DNA of 64,000 bases, from positions 248,001-312,000 of the forward strand of contig NZ_FNEG01000002.1 in the NCBI RefSeq assembly GCF_900100075.1. Reading direction: 5' to 3'. The notes beneath the pieces are model-generated. The model was not told where the DNA came from, searched no databases, and saw only the letters and a list, made by a program, of their open reading frames with translations. Positions 8,848 to 17,821 of the stretch are shown here, piece after piece. Numbering within the stretch: position 1 is the stretch's first letter; each line of letters opens with the position of its first letter. The DNA comes from Chryseobacterium jejuense (GTDB taxonomy: Bacteria > Bacteroidota > Bacteroidia > Flavobacteriales > Weeksellaceae). A program made the translations under genes and the position numbers.

Positions 8848-10083
8848 ATGATTTCCTTTACCCCCTTACAAACTTTACAAAATATTGAGTTCAGAAATCT
8901 TCTTACCGGGAGATTTTTTATTGTTTTAGCCTTCAGAATGCTTGCCACTTTATTAGGATGGTGGGTGTATCAATTAACAAAAGACCCTTTTTCAATTGGA
9001 CTTATCGGCCTTTCAGAGGTTATTCCTGCGGTAAGCTGCGCCTTATATGCAGGCCACGTTATTGATATGAATGAAAAAAAGAGGCTCTTGCTCATCTGCA
9101 ATTACGTTTATATTTTTCTGATTGGGCTGCTTTTAATTCCTGCTTTCTTTAATGTACAAATGCATTTTACAGGACATGAGATTACATATTACATCTATGG
9201 GGTTATATTTTTTACTGGGATTGCAAGAGCTTTTATCGGGCCTATTGTTCCTTCTATGATTCCTAAGATTGTAAAAAAGGAAAACCTTCCGAATGCTGTT
9301 ACCCTAAACCAAGCTACTTTCCTTATCTCTTCTGTATGTGGACACGCTATTGGCGGACTTCTTATAGGATATATTGGAGTACAATGGACACTGGTTGTGA
9401 TTTTATTGCTGATATTTATAGCTTCCCTGTTTTTCTGGCAGCTCAATAAACAATATTCAGAATATAAAAAAGAGACCGTAGATGTTGTGGAGAGTATGCG
9501 TGAGGGAATCTCCTATATTTTTAAGACGAAGGAAATTCTGGGAGCTTTATGCCTAGACATGTTTGCAGTACTTTTTGGTGGTGCAGTCGCAATGATCCCC
9601 GTATTTGCTACAGACATCCTGAATTCGGGAGCAGAAGGATTTGGGTTACTGAATGCCGCTTCTGATATTGGTTCTATGTGCATCATTACTCTTTTATCTA
9701 TTGTTCCTTTACGAAAAAACCAGGGAAAAATACTGCTTGCAGTTGTTACAGGATTTGGAATCTGCATCATTGGATTTGGATTATCCAAACTTTACTGGCT
9801 TTCATTTATGTTCCTGGTATTAAGCGGAATGCTTGATGGTGTTTCTGTAGTAATCCGAGGAACTATTGTACAGCTTAAAACACCTGATCATATAAGAGGT
9901 CGTGTATTGAGTGTGAATTCGATATTCATCATGTCCAGCAATGAAATGGGTCAATTTGAAAGTGGCTTAATGGCGAAAGTGTTGGGTGTGGTTCGCTCTG
10001 TAGTATTTGGCGGATGCATGACCGTTTTGATTGCTCTAATTGTTGGAAGCACTAATCCAAAGCTAAGAAAAATGCAATATTAA
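8848..10083 (+). CDS. MFS transporter (MFS_3 / EntS-like)
   Basis: 411 residues with about 12 predicted membrane segments and no signal peptide. The order of segments and the motif GHVIDMNEKKRLL after the second helix fit the major facilitator superfamily, closest in style to the EntS-type exporters. Substrate unknown. I use the ATG at 8848; a TTG at 8842 would add two residues. The neighbouring genes do not suggest a substrate. A clear terminator follows. Confidence 0.8.
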   Translation: MISFTPLQTLQNIEFRNLLTGRFFIVLAFRMLATLLGWWVYQLTKDPFSIGLIGLSEVIPAVSCALYAGHVIDMNEKKRLLLICNYVYIFLIGLLLIPAFFNVQMHFTGHEITYYIYGVIFFTGIARAFIGPIVPSMIPKIVKKENLPNAVTLNQATFLISSVCGHAIGGLLIGYIGVQWTLVVILLLIFIASLFFWQLNKQYSEYKKETVDVVESMREGISYIFKTKEILGALCLDMFAVLFGGAVAMIPVFATDILNSGAEGFGLLNAASDIGSMCIITLLSIVPLRKNQGKILLAVVTGFGICIIGFGLSKLYWLSFMFLVLSGMLDGVSVVIRGTIVQLKTPDHIRGRVLSVNSIFIMSSNEMGQFESGLMAKVLGVVRSVVFGGCMTVLIALIVGSTNPKLRKMQY

Positions 10084-10140
10084 CAAACTTATTATCAATT
10101 GATTTAAAAACACATAAATCAATTAAAATTACACATACAT

Positions 10141-10180
10141 AAAATAAGGATAGAATGCTTTCTATCCTTATTTTTATTTT
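10141..10180 (+). terminator. Rho-independent terminator after the MFS gene
   Basis: AAGGATAGAA pairs with TTCTATCCTT across a short loop and is followed by a T-rich tract. The rest of the region up to 10381 is AT-rich with only a -7 element recognisable. Confidence 0.8.
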
Positions 10181-10356
10181 ATACCTGATTTATTTTAAAA
10201 CAATTCGCCGTTTTATTTAAAATCAAAAGATACAAATATATTTCCATTACAATCTTCATATATTATAATACAATAATAAAAATACAATATTACAAAACAA
10301 GAACGCTCATTATTTAAATATATATCAAAATACATCACCAAACATTAATAATTTCA

Positions 10357-10364
10357 TATATTTG
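10357..10364 (+). promoter_or_regulatory. -7 element for the 10382-13113 operon
   Basis: TATATTTG, 17 bp upstream of the ATG at 10382. No convincing -33 TTG. Confidence 0.45.
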
Positions 10365-10381
10365 CTAGAAATATCCCCTTT

Positions 10382-10978
10382 ATGAATAAAATTTTATTTA
10401 TTTTAAGCTTTTTCGTGACTGGTTTCTGGGCAAGTGCTCAGACTTTTACCGACAAAGCATTACAACAAAGTGCTTCACAGCTCAACACCACCAATACCGA
10501 AGGTGATTACGACAAATTATTTAAGAAATTCACAGAAACTAATACTTCTGAAAAATGGCAGGCTTTTTACTATGCGGCTGTTTCTATGTATCTTAAGGCA
10601 GATCTTTTATCAAAAAAATCTCCTGCCTCAGCTAGCGAGCCAAGCATTATGGCCGAAAAATTTGCTCTCGGAGGAAAACTTTCCCAACCCGACAATGCTG
10701 AAAACAACATTCTCTTAGGGCTCGTTATGTTGCAAAACGTACAATTGAATGTTTACAATGATCCGACAAAAGCAATGCAAGAAGTTTCAAAATATATTGC
10801 AAAAGCAGAAAGTTCTGATCCGAACAACCCAAGATTAGCAATCCTAAAAGCAAAATCAGCTGAAAAATCTGGCAACACGACCGAGGCTGAAACTCAATAC
10901 CAAAAAGCAGCAACAGGTTTCACAACCTTGAGCTCTATACCTGGATGGGGTAAGCAACTTATCTCTGGAAACAAATAA
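10382..10978 (+). CDS. Secreted TPR-like protein
   Basis: 198 residues with signal peptide MNKILFILSFFVTGFWASAQ. The mature part is alpha-helical with TPR-like patterns, most clearly NPRLAILKAKSAEKSGNTTEAETQYQKAA near the C-terminus. No catalytic residues are seen; TPR proteins usually mediate protein-protein contacts, here in the periplasm. It precedes the T9SS type B gene by 35 bp and is probably cotranscribed with it, but a functional link is only suggested by this arrangement. Confidence 0.7.
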   Translation: MNKILFILSFFVTGFWASAQTFTDKALQQSASQLNTTNTEGDYDKLFKKFTETNTSEKWQAFYYAAVSMYLKADLLSKKSPASASEPSIMAEKFALGGKLSQPDNAENNILLGLVMLQNVQLNVYNDPTKAMQEVSKYIAKAESSDPNNPRLAILKAKSAEKSGNTTEAETQYQKAATGFTTLSSIPGWGKQLISGNK

Positions 10979-11013
10979 TTTATTTCAAGTATTCAATTTT
11001 AAATCGGTCAAAA

Positions 11014-13113
11014 ATGAAAAAATATCTACTGATTTTTCTAATTTTCATCACCCAAATGGTTTTTGCACAGCAGGACTGTATCACAGCAATACCAATCTGT
11101 AGTGATTCAGAAATCTCACTAAAACCTAACGGGAGCGGAAGCGTAAAAGAAGGAAGCGGCTGTCTAAGCAGCGAGAGTAACTCTATATGGTTCACCTTCA
11201 GCATACAAACAGCAGGAACCTTAACCTTCCTTATTACTCCTATGGGACCCAACGCTTACGACATTGATTATGATTTCGCATTATATGGACCCAATCATGA
11301 CTGCGCCAACATCAGAGAACTCCCTTTAAGATGTTCTTATGCGGGAATGGGCAACCTAATAAGCAGACCTCTTACCGGTCTTAGTATGACCGCAACAGAC
11401 ACTACAGAAGGCGGTGGTGGAATCGGATTTGTAAAATACATTGATGTACTTCCGGGAGAGGTATATCATTTACTTTTAAACAACTATTCCTCTGAAATTG
11501 CACCTTTTAAATTAAGCTTTGGCGGAACAGCAACATTGCTTACTCCTTTTGATAATAATTCATTAAAAATCTATCAACCTTTCCCATTCTTAAAGCCTGG
11601 TGCAAAAAATGATGGAAACATTGACATCTGTGGCAATCCTGTAACTTTTGACTTTGCTACCCTATCCAATCACATCAGAAATAACAACCCAAACTTCATT
11701 ATAAAATATTATCGTAGCGCAGCCGATGCAGCAAGTGATTACGACCCTATCACGGCCCCTATTTCAGTTAATACTACTACAAAATATACATATTCTATTT
11801 CTTATGCTGACCCTACCAAACCCCTCAGCTTTTTAAATCAATGTAGAGAATTTGGGGACATCAGATTTTTTGACAGATCATTCAAACTGACCGTTGGGGA
11901 AATTACCTCATGTAGTAATAACAACTCAGGAACAGCATTATATGACTTATCATCAGCTGATATAGGAATAACACCCAATCTTAATGTAAAGTACTATCCT
12001 TCAATGTATGACCTCGATCACGTCATCAACGAAATAACCAATCCTTATCAATATGTTTCAGCAGAAGGATCTGTTTTTGTAAAAGCAACCAATGAATTTG
12101 GATGTATTACGATTACAGAAATTAAATTAAAATTCCATCCATTGGTAAAAGCACTTCCTGACCCTACAATAATAGAATGTCATCTGGAAGCAAATCCTTC
12201 TATGGGAATGTTCAATCTTGATAACGCTCCAATTACAGTACCAGCCGATGGTACGAAGAAAAAATATTACCCTTCAATGGCTGATGCAGTAGATGCAACC
12301 AATGAAATAACAAATTACAAAACCTACATGGCTCCTAATGGCTTAGTATATGTAAGGGTATACGATGACCTTGGATGTTTCACTGTTGCTAAAATAACAC
12401 TTCAAGTACTTCCTCCGGTAAAATCCAGTATTCTTCAGGATAAAATCATCTGTATGGAAGACAAAACCACTCTGGATGCAGGACCTGGATTCAAGAAATA
12501 CGAATGGAGCACCGGAGCAACAACCCAAAGCATTAGTGATGTAGGAGTAGGAACATACTGGGTAAAACTAACATCCAAAGTTCAAGAATGTGTTACTACT
12601 CAAACTGTAAAAGTATATCCTGCTGAACAGCCGGTTATCTCCAGCATTGATGTATCTACTACAAATATTACAGTAAATGTAATAGGAGGAACTCCTGACT
12701 ATAAATACTCTATAGACAATGTTGTATGGCAGGATTCTAATGTATTTAATAATGTACCAAGAGGTAATTACAAGGTCTATGTAAAAGATGCTTATGATTG
12801 CGACCCTATTATTGTTGAAGCAATAGTTCCTAATATTGTAAATGTTATTACACCAAACGGAGACGGAATAAACGATGTTCTTGATTATTCTGCTATTGCT
12901 GGTAAACAAAATCTAACCTTGAATATCTTCGACAGATATGGTGTGAAAATTCACCAGGCTGACAAATCTAATGGATACAAATGGGATGGAACCATTGCAG
13001 GTAAAAAAATACCTACAGGTACTTACTGGTATTCTCTAACATGGAATGAGAATAACAGCAAAAACACCCCATTCAAATTTTCAGGATGGATTATTGTGAA
13101 AAACAGAGAGTAA
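11014..13113 (+). CDS. T9SS type B sorting domain (gliding-motility-associated C-terminal) protein
   Basis: 699 residues. The signal peptide (MKKYLLIFLIFITQMVFAQ) is followed by a Cys-containing N-terminal beta domain (about 20-170), then repeat modules of about 85 residues containing KYYPSM..NEITN..Y.S..G.VFVK, a WSTGATTQSI segment, and a C-terminal T9SS type B domain (about the last 95 residues, from NVITPNGDGINDVLDY to FSGWIIVKNRE). Type B domains direct export across the outer membrane by the type IX system. Binding target unknown. The repeats and C-terminus are shared with the two lectin-like proteins at 15517-20089. A strong palindromic terminator follows. Confidence 0.9.
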   Translation: MKKYLLIFLIFITQMVFAQQDCITAIPICSDSEISLKPNGSGSVKEGSGCLSSESNSIWFTFSIQTAGTLTFLITPMGPNAYDIDYDFALYGPNHDCANIRELPLRCSYAGMGNLISRPLTGLSMTATDTTEGGGGIGFVKYIDVLPGEVYHLLLNNYSSEIAPFKLSFGGTATLLTPFDNNSLKIYQPFPFLKPGAKNDGNIDICGNPVTFDFATLSNHIRNNNPNFIIKYYRSAADAASDYDPITAPISVNTTTKYTYSISYADPTKPLSFLNQCREFGDIRFFDRSFKLTVGEITSCSNNNSGTALYDLSSADIGITPNLNVKYYPSMYDLDHVINEITNPYQYVSAEGSVFVKATNEFGCITITEIKLKFHPLVKALPDPTIIECHLEANPSMGMFNLDNAPITVPADGTKKKYYPSMADAVDATNEITNYKTYMAPNGLVYVRVYDDLGCFTVAKITLQVLPPVKSSILQDKIICMEDKTTLDAGPGFKKYEWSTGATTQSISDVGVGTYWVKLTSKVQECVTTQTVKVYPAEQPVISSIDVSTTNITVNVIGGTPDYKYSIDNVVWQDSNVFNNVPRGNYKVYVKDAYDCDPIIVEAIVPNIVNVITPNGDGINDVLDYSAIAGKQNLTLNIFDRYGVKIHQADKSNGYKWDGTIAGKKIPTGTYWYSLTWNENNSKNTPFKFSGWIIVKNRE

Positions 13114-13130
13114 CCTCTCCATTATATCAT

Positions 13131-13163
13131 AAAAAATCACCTCAATTGAGGTGATTTTTTTTA
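13131..13163 (+). terminator. Palindromic Rho-independent terminator
   Basis: Bases 13131-13160 form a perfect 30-bp palindrome centred on CTCAATTGAG, flanked by A and T runs. It should work in either direction. Confidence 0.85.
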
Positions 13164-13253
13164 TCAACACATCCAATCCACTATTAACCGCATTTTCACA
13201 AAGACTGCTAATAATTTGTTGAATACTATTTTTTAAATATTTTTTAAATAAGC

Positions 13254-13261
13254 TATCTTTG
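13254..13261 (+). promoter_or_regulatory. -7 element four bases before the dnaB ATG
   Basis: TATCTTTG is an exact -7 match and only CACC separates it from the ATG at 13266, so the transcript is probably leaderless. No -33 TTG at a usual distance. Confidence 0.55.
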
Positions 13262-13265
13262 CACC

Positions 13266-14852
13266 ATGGCGCAGAAAGAAACATTATCATCCCTTACCCA
13301 CGGAAACTTTGCAAAAGAGCTATCTATTGCGGATGGAAAAATGCCTCCTAATGCAGTGGACTTCGAAAGACTTGTTATCGGAACTTTTTTGATTGACAAA
13401 AAAGGTCTTGACCATTCCATTGATCTCCTTACCTCGGAAGTATTTTACGATCCCAGACACCAGGTTATTTTTTCCACTATCTTAAAACTCTATGAAGGTA
13501 ACCATCCTGTGGATTTGATGACCATTATTCAGGAACTTAAGAAAGAGGACAAACTAAGCCAGGCAGGAGGAGATCATTATATTATTGACCTTACTATGGG
13601 AGTAAGTTCATCTGCCCATATTGAATATCACGTTCGTGTTATTCTTGAAAAATATATTTTAAGAAGTCTTATTAATGTTTCCGCGAATGTAATTGATTCT
13701 TCTTATAAAGAATCAACCGATGTATTTGAACTTCTGGATAAAGCGGAACAATCTTTCTTTGAGATTACCAACGGAACGATTAAAAAAGGATTTGATACCG
13801 CCAACTCATTGGTAAAACAAGCAATTGACACTATCAAATCTTTAAAGGACAAGCAGGGACTTTCAGGAGTTCCTTCAGGATTCCGCGATGTAGATAAAGA
13901 AACCGGAGGTTGGCAGAATTCCGACCTTATTATCATTGCTGCCCGTCCGGCGATGGGAAAAACAGCATTTCTTCTTTCGATGGCAAGAAATATTGCAGTG
14001 GGTCACAAAATCCCAATGGCTTTATTCTCTCTCGAGATGGCCTCAGTACAGCTTATCACCAGGATGATTGCTTCTGAAACAAGAATTTCATCCGAAAAAC
14101 TAAGAAAAGGAACTCTTGACGACGAAGAATGGCAAAGACTATTCTCCAACGTATCAGAGTTGGAAAATGCCCCTTTATATATTGACGAAACTCCATCATT
14201 ATCCATTTTCGACTTCCGTGCAAAATGCCGAAGACTGGTAATGCAGCATGGCGTAAGACTAATAATGGTTGACTACCTTCAGTTGATGACCGCTGGTAGC
14301 AGCGGAAAAGGAGTTGGAAACCGTGAACAGGAAATTTCCATGATCTCCCGTTCATTAAAAGCAATTGCAAAAGAATTGAATGTTCCGGTAATTGCCCTTT
14401 CCCAGCTTTCCCGTAGCGTGGAAACACGCCCAGGAAAAAGACCTCAGCTTTCAGATCTAAGGGAATCCGGAGCAATTGAGCAGGATGCGGATATTGTATC
14501 TTTCATTTTCAGACCAGAATATTATAAAATCACCGTTTGGGATAATGATGATGAAGGACAGGAAACATCTACAGAAAACCAAGCCGAATTAATTATTGCA
14601 AAACACAGGAATGGTGCTACAGCCGATGTGAGATTATCTTTCTTAAAGCATTTTGCAAAATTCGGTGATATTGAAGCTGCCCTTGACGGCGGTATGGGGG
14701 GCGGTTATCCATCAAACTTCGGCGAACCAAGTGGTTTTGACAAGATCAAAACAACTATCCAGCCTGGAGCGGCATTTGATCTTCCGGACAGTTCAAAACT
14801 TTCAGGATCTTCCATGAACGATTTTGATGATGATGACGATTTCCCGTTTTAA
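13266..14852 (+). CDS. dnaB: Replicative DNA helicase DnaB
   Basis: 528 residues; the hexameric helicase that unwinds the fork and is loaded at the origin. The N-terminal primase-interacting domain spans about residues 25-130, followed by a linker and the RecA-like domain with Walker A ARPAMGKT (226-233) and Walker B ending in Asp336 (LIMVDYLQ). DnaB4 motifs SLEM and LSQLSRSVE are present. There is no intein. The last ten residues are DFDDDDDFPF, which looks like the acidic tip of single-stranded-DNA-binding protein rather than a normal DnaB tail. The rnhA gene starts 24 bp downstream, so the two probably share an mRNA. Confidence 0.97.
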   Translation: MAQKETLSSLTHGNFAKELSIADGKMPPNAVDFERLVIGTFLIDKKGLDHSIDLLTSEVFYDPRHQVIFSTILKLYEGNHPVDLMTIIQELKKEDKLSQAGGDHYIIDLTMGVSSSAHIEYHVRVILEKYILRSLINVSANVIDSSYKESTDVFELLDKAEQSFFEITNGTIKKGFDTANSLVKQAIDTIKSLKDKQGLSGVPSGFRDVDKETGGWQNSDLIIIAARPAMGKTAFLLSMARNIAVGHKIPMALFSLEMASVQLITRMIASETRISSEKLRKGTLDDEEWQRLFSNVSELENAPLYIDETPSLSIFDFRAKCRRLVMQHGVRLIMVDYLQLMTAGSSGKGVGNREQEISMISRSLKAIAKELNVPVIALSQLSRSVETRPGKRPQLSDLRESGAIEQDADIVSFIFRPEYYKITVWDNDDEGQETSTENQAELIIAKHRNGATADVRLSFLKHFAKFGDIEAALDGGMGGGYPSNFGEPSGFDKIKTTIQPGAAFDLPDSSKLSGSSMNDFDDDDDFPF

Positions 14853-14876
14853 ATAATTCAATTTTATAAAGCAGAT

Positions 14877-15353
14877 TTGAGAATCGAAATTTATACAGAC
14901 GGCGCATGCAGTGGCAATCCCGGAAAAGGAGGATATGGAATTCTTATGCGTGTTCCAGAAAAAAATTATCAAAAAACTTTTTCTAAAGGCTTCCGAAAAA
15001 CCACTAACAACAGAATGGAACTTCTTGCTGTAATTTCTGCTATGGAAAAGCTAAAATCTACAGAAAATGACATTCATGTATATACCGACAGCAAGTACGT
15101 AGCAGATGCTGTTAACCAGAATTGGATCACTGGATGGATTAAAAGAGGCTGGAAAAATGTAAAGAACCCAGACCTATGGAAAAAATTCATTGAACTGTAT
15201 AACCAGCATAAACCTACTATGCACTGGGTAAAAGGACATGCAGGCCACTTTGAAAATGAGCTATGCGACAAACTAGCAGTAGCTGCTGCCAATTCACCCG
15301 ATCTGGAAATAGATTCTTATTTTGAAGGACTGGATAACAACTCTCTCTTTTAA
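14877..15353 (+). CDS. rnhA: Ribonuclease HI
   Basis: 158 residues. It cleaves the RNA strand of RNA-DNA hybrids, removing primers and R-loops. All four catalytic carboxylates are visible: Asp8 (YTDGACSGNPG), Glu48 (NNRMELL), Asp71 (YTDSKYV) and Asp131 (NELCDKLA), with the conserved His loop at VKGHAGHFEN. The start is TTG at 14877; no in-frame ATG precedes the conserved N-terminus, so the unusual start codon is well supported. It follows dnaB closely, which makes sense for Okazaki primer processing. Confidence 0.95.
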   Translation: MRIEIYTDGACSGNPGKGGYGILMRVPEKNYQKTFSKGFRKTTNNRMELLAVISAMEKLKSTENDIHVYTDSKYVADAVNQNWITGWIKRGWKNVKNPDLWKKFIELYNQHKPTMHWVKGHAGHFENELCDKLAVAAANSPDLEIDSYFEGLDNNSLF

Positions 15354-15516
15354 TTTAATTAATACAAATTCCAAATAACGCGTACAACTTTCATTACTTT
15401 ATCATAATAAATATCATTTTTTGAATAATAATTAATTTTTTTAACAAAATTAACACAAAATAACCATTTATTACTTGGGATTTAATATATTTACCATGAA
15501 TTAAATTCCCAGTGAA

Positions 15517-17784
15517 ATGAATAAAACTTTATTATTTTACTTCTCAATTCTTTTACTATCCCTATCTGGAGCATCTTTCGCCCAGACCTATCAACTCACC
15601 GGAAACCCTATCAACACTACAGGATGGACCGTTGTTCCCAGCGCGGCCACAAGCGGTGATTTTATTATGCTTACTGATGATGTTGGAAACAAATCCGGAG
15701 CGATAAAACTCAATGACCCCATTAATTTAAAATATTGTGATAAATGGAAAGTGGAATTTGATTTCAGAATTAACGGAAATGGAATTCCAGGATTTGGAAA
15801 AGGTGATGGCTTTGCCTTTTGGTACCTCGCCAATCCGCCTGTAACAAGCCAACAGGGATCAGGATTAGGAATCCCACAAAATGCCGTTGGTTTTATGGTT
15901 GGTTTTGATATTTACAACAATACAACCAGCGCTCAAATGAGTAAGGTGCACATTGCTTATGGGGTAGTTCCCAACACTACAGACACTAACAATATTGAAT
16001 TTTTCAATACACCTGGAAGCTCATTCCACTCCGCAGATCTCAACACAACACAACCTTTCGTAGGCGACACCTATAAACACGTTGAAGTAACCAGCGAAAC
16101 CGATCCCGCCAACCCTACAAATTGGATTATTACTGTAAAAATGGATGGAACCATTATTACTTCACAGTCATTCGCGCCTTCAGGCGGAGCTGCTACAATG
16201 ACCCAGGGATACTTTGGTTTCTCAGCATCTACAGGAGGTGCATCAGCAAGAAATTCAATTAAAAATGTAAAAATATACACGGATAAGGTATCAATTCTAA
16301 AAAACTTAGCCACACAGTCCTTCTGCCCTAATCCAGCTACCGGATACGGAACCGTAAACTTAACTGATTTCAACACTCAGTTCGTTGCCAATCCTGGAAA
16401 TTATACATTCAAATATTATCCTTTAGGCAGCTCCACCCCTATCTCTAATCCTGCCAATTATGAATTTAATACCAATACCACAGTAACCGTTGTTATTAAA
16501 GACAACGCCGGAATACTTTGTGATAATCCTGATGCAAAAATACAGTTGGATCTGGCTCCTTTTAAAGCCAACGACAAAACACTTACCGAATGTAACAACA
16601 ATAAAGCAGGAACAGCCACTTTCAATTTAAATTCTGCCAATGTAACTGATGTGATTGGTGTTACAAAGAAATACTATAAGACACTCAATGATTTAAATTC
16701 AGGAACGAATGAAATTTTATACCCAGACACTTATCTATCTGCACCGGGCACCGTTTATGTAAAAGTAACTACACCCCTCGGATGTACAGGTACAGCAAAA
16801 ATCAATCTTACTTTTTACCCTGAAACAACAGTAAAAGAGGCTACTATTGAATCTTGTTTTATTGAAAACAATGTACTCAATGGCGTGTTTAATTTAACAA
16901 CAGCCAATATCACTTCACTTGCTACAGGGGTTATTAAAAAATATTACACAAGCATTACCAATGCTATTAACGACACCAACGAGATTACTGATATTTATCT
17001 ATATACTTCAACAAGCAAAGCCGTATACGCAAAAGTAACAGACACCAACGGATGTTTTGCTATTGCTAAAATTAACCTTGTGGTACTTCCACCTATTAAA
17101 TCTACAATTCTTAAAGACAAAACCATCTGTATAGAAAATACAACCGATTTGGATGCAGGCCCTGGTTTTGATGAATACCTATGGAGCACCGGAGCTAAAA
17201 CTCCCATTATTAAAGATGTAAATGTAGGAACCTATTGGGTTAAACTCAGAACTGGAAATTGTACCACTACACAGATTGTTAACGTACAACCATCTCCCAA
17301 CCCTGTAATAGCCAGCATTGATATCCATAACAATACGATTGTGGTTAATGTAGTAGGCGGAAAAACATCGTATCAATATTCGCTAGACGGAACTCATTGG
17401 CAAACATCCAATACTTTTACGGGTCTGGTCAGAGGAGAAGTAAAGGTTTTCGTAAAAGATTTCTATAACTGTTCACCTATTGAAGTTCAGATTACCGTTC
17501 CTAACCTCATCAATGCCATTACACCAAACGGGGATAACAAAAATGACTTCATCGATTATTCAGTTCTTGCCTACAAGAAAAACCTAATTTTCACAGTGTA
17601 TGACAGATATGGAAACAAAATGTATGAAGCTAACAAAATAAGAAATTACACATGGGATGGAAGAGCTTACGGCAAAAAAATCCCTTCTGCTACTTATTGG
17701 TATACAATCTCATGGAATGAAAACAATAAAAACAGTACTGAAACAAAATACTCAGGCTGGGTATTGGTAAAAAATATGGAATAA
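15517..17784 (+). CDS. Lectin-like T9SS type B sorting domain protein
   Basis: 755 residues. Signal peptide ending SFAQ (about residue 23), then an L-type (legume-type) lectin-like beta domain of about 240 residues (TYQLTGNPINTTGW ... KVEFDFRI ... GDGFAFWYLANPP ... GYFGFSASTGG). Two or three 85-residue repeats with KKYYKT..D.NSGTNEI follow, then a WSTGAKTPII segment and a C-terminal T9SS type B domain (NAITPNGDNKNDFIDY ... WVLVKNME). L-type lectin domains usually bind glycans, so this is probably an extracellular carbohydrate-binding protein. It is a duplicate of the next gene, 37 bp away, with exactly the same length. Confidence 0.9.
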   Translation: MNKTLLFYFSILLLSLSGASFAQTYQLTGNPINTTGWTVVPSAATSGDFIMLTDDVGNKSGAIKLNDPINLKYCDKWKVEFDFRINGNGIPGFGKGDGFAFWYLANPPVTSQQGSGLGIPQNAVGFMVGFDIYNNTTSAQMSKVHIAYGVVPNTTDTNNIEFFNTPGSSFHSADLNTTQPFVGDTYKHVEVTSETDPANPTNWIITVKMDGTIITSQSFAPSGGAATMTQGYFGFSASTGGASARNSIKNVKIYTDKVSILKNLATQSFCPNPATGYGTVNLTDFNTQFVANPGNYTFKYYPLGSSTPISNPANYEFNTNTTVTVVIKDNAGILCDNPDAKIQLDLAPFKANDKTLTECNNNKAGTATFNLNSANVTDVIGVTKKYYKTLNDLNSGTNEILYPDTYLSAPGTVYVKVTTPLGCTGTAKINLTFYPETTVKEATIESCFIENNVLNGVFNLTTANITSLATGVIKKYYTSITNAINDTNEITDIYLYTSTSKAVYAKVTDTNGCFAIAKINLVVLPPIKSTILKDKTICIENTTDLDAGPGFDEYLWSTGAKTPIIKDVNVGTYWVKLRTGNCTTTQIVNVQPSPNPVIASIDIHNNTIVVNVVGGKTSYQYSLDGTHWQTSNTFTGLVRGEVKVFVKDFYNCSPIEVQITVPNLINAITPNGDNKNDFIDYSVLAYKKNLIFTVYDRYGNKMYEANKIRNYTWDGRAYGKKIPSATYWYTISWNENNKNSTETKYSGWVLVKNME

Positions 17785-17821
17785 ACATTAATACAAATAA
17801 CAACACCACAATCCTTCCACT

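Noticed and set aside
15370..15400. ACGCGTA sequence resembling part of the 32-bp operator
   Set aside because: Only the seven-base core matches; the flanking TAC units and the TAAAACTCA end are missing.
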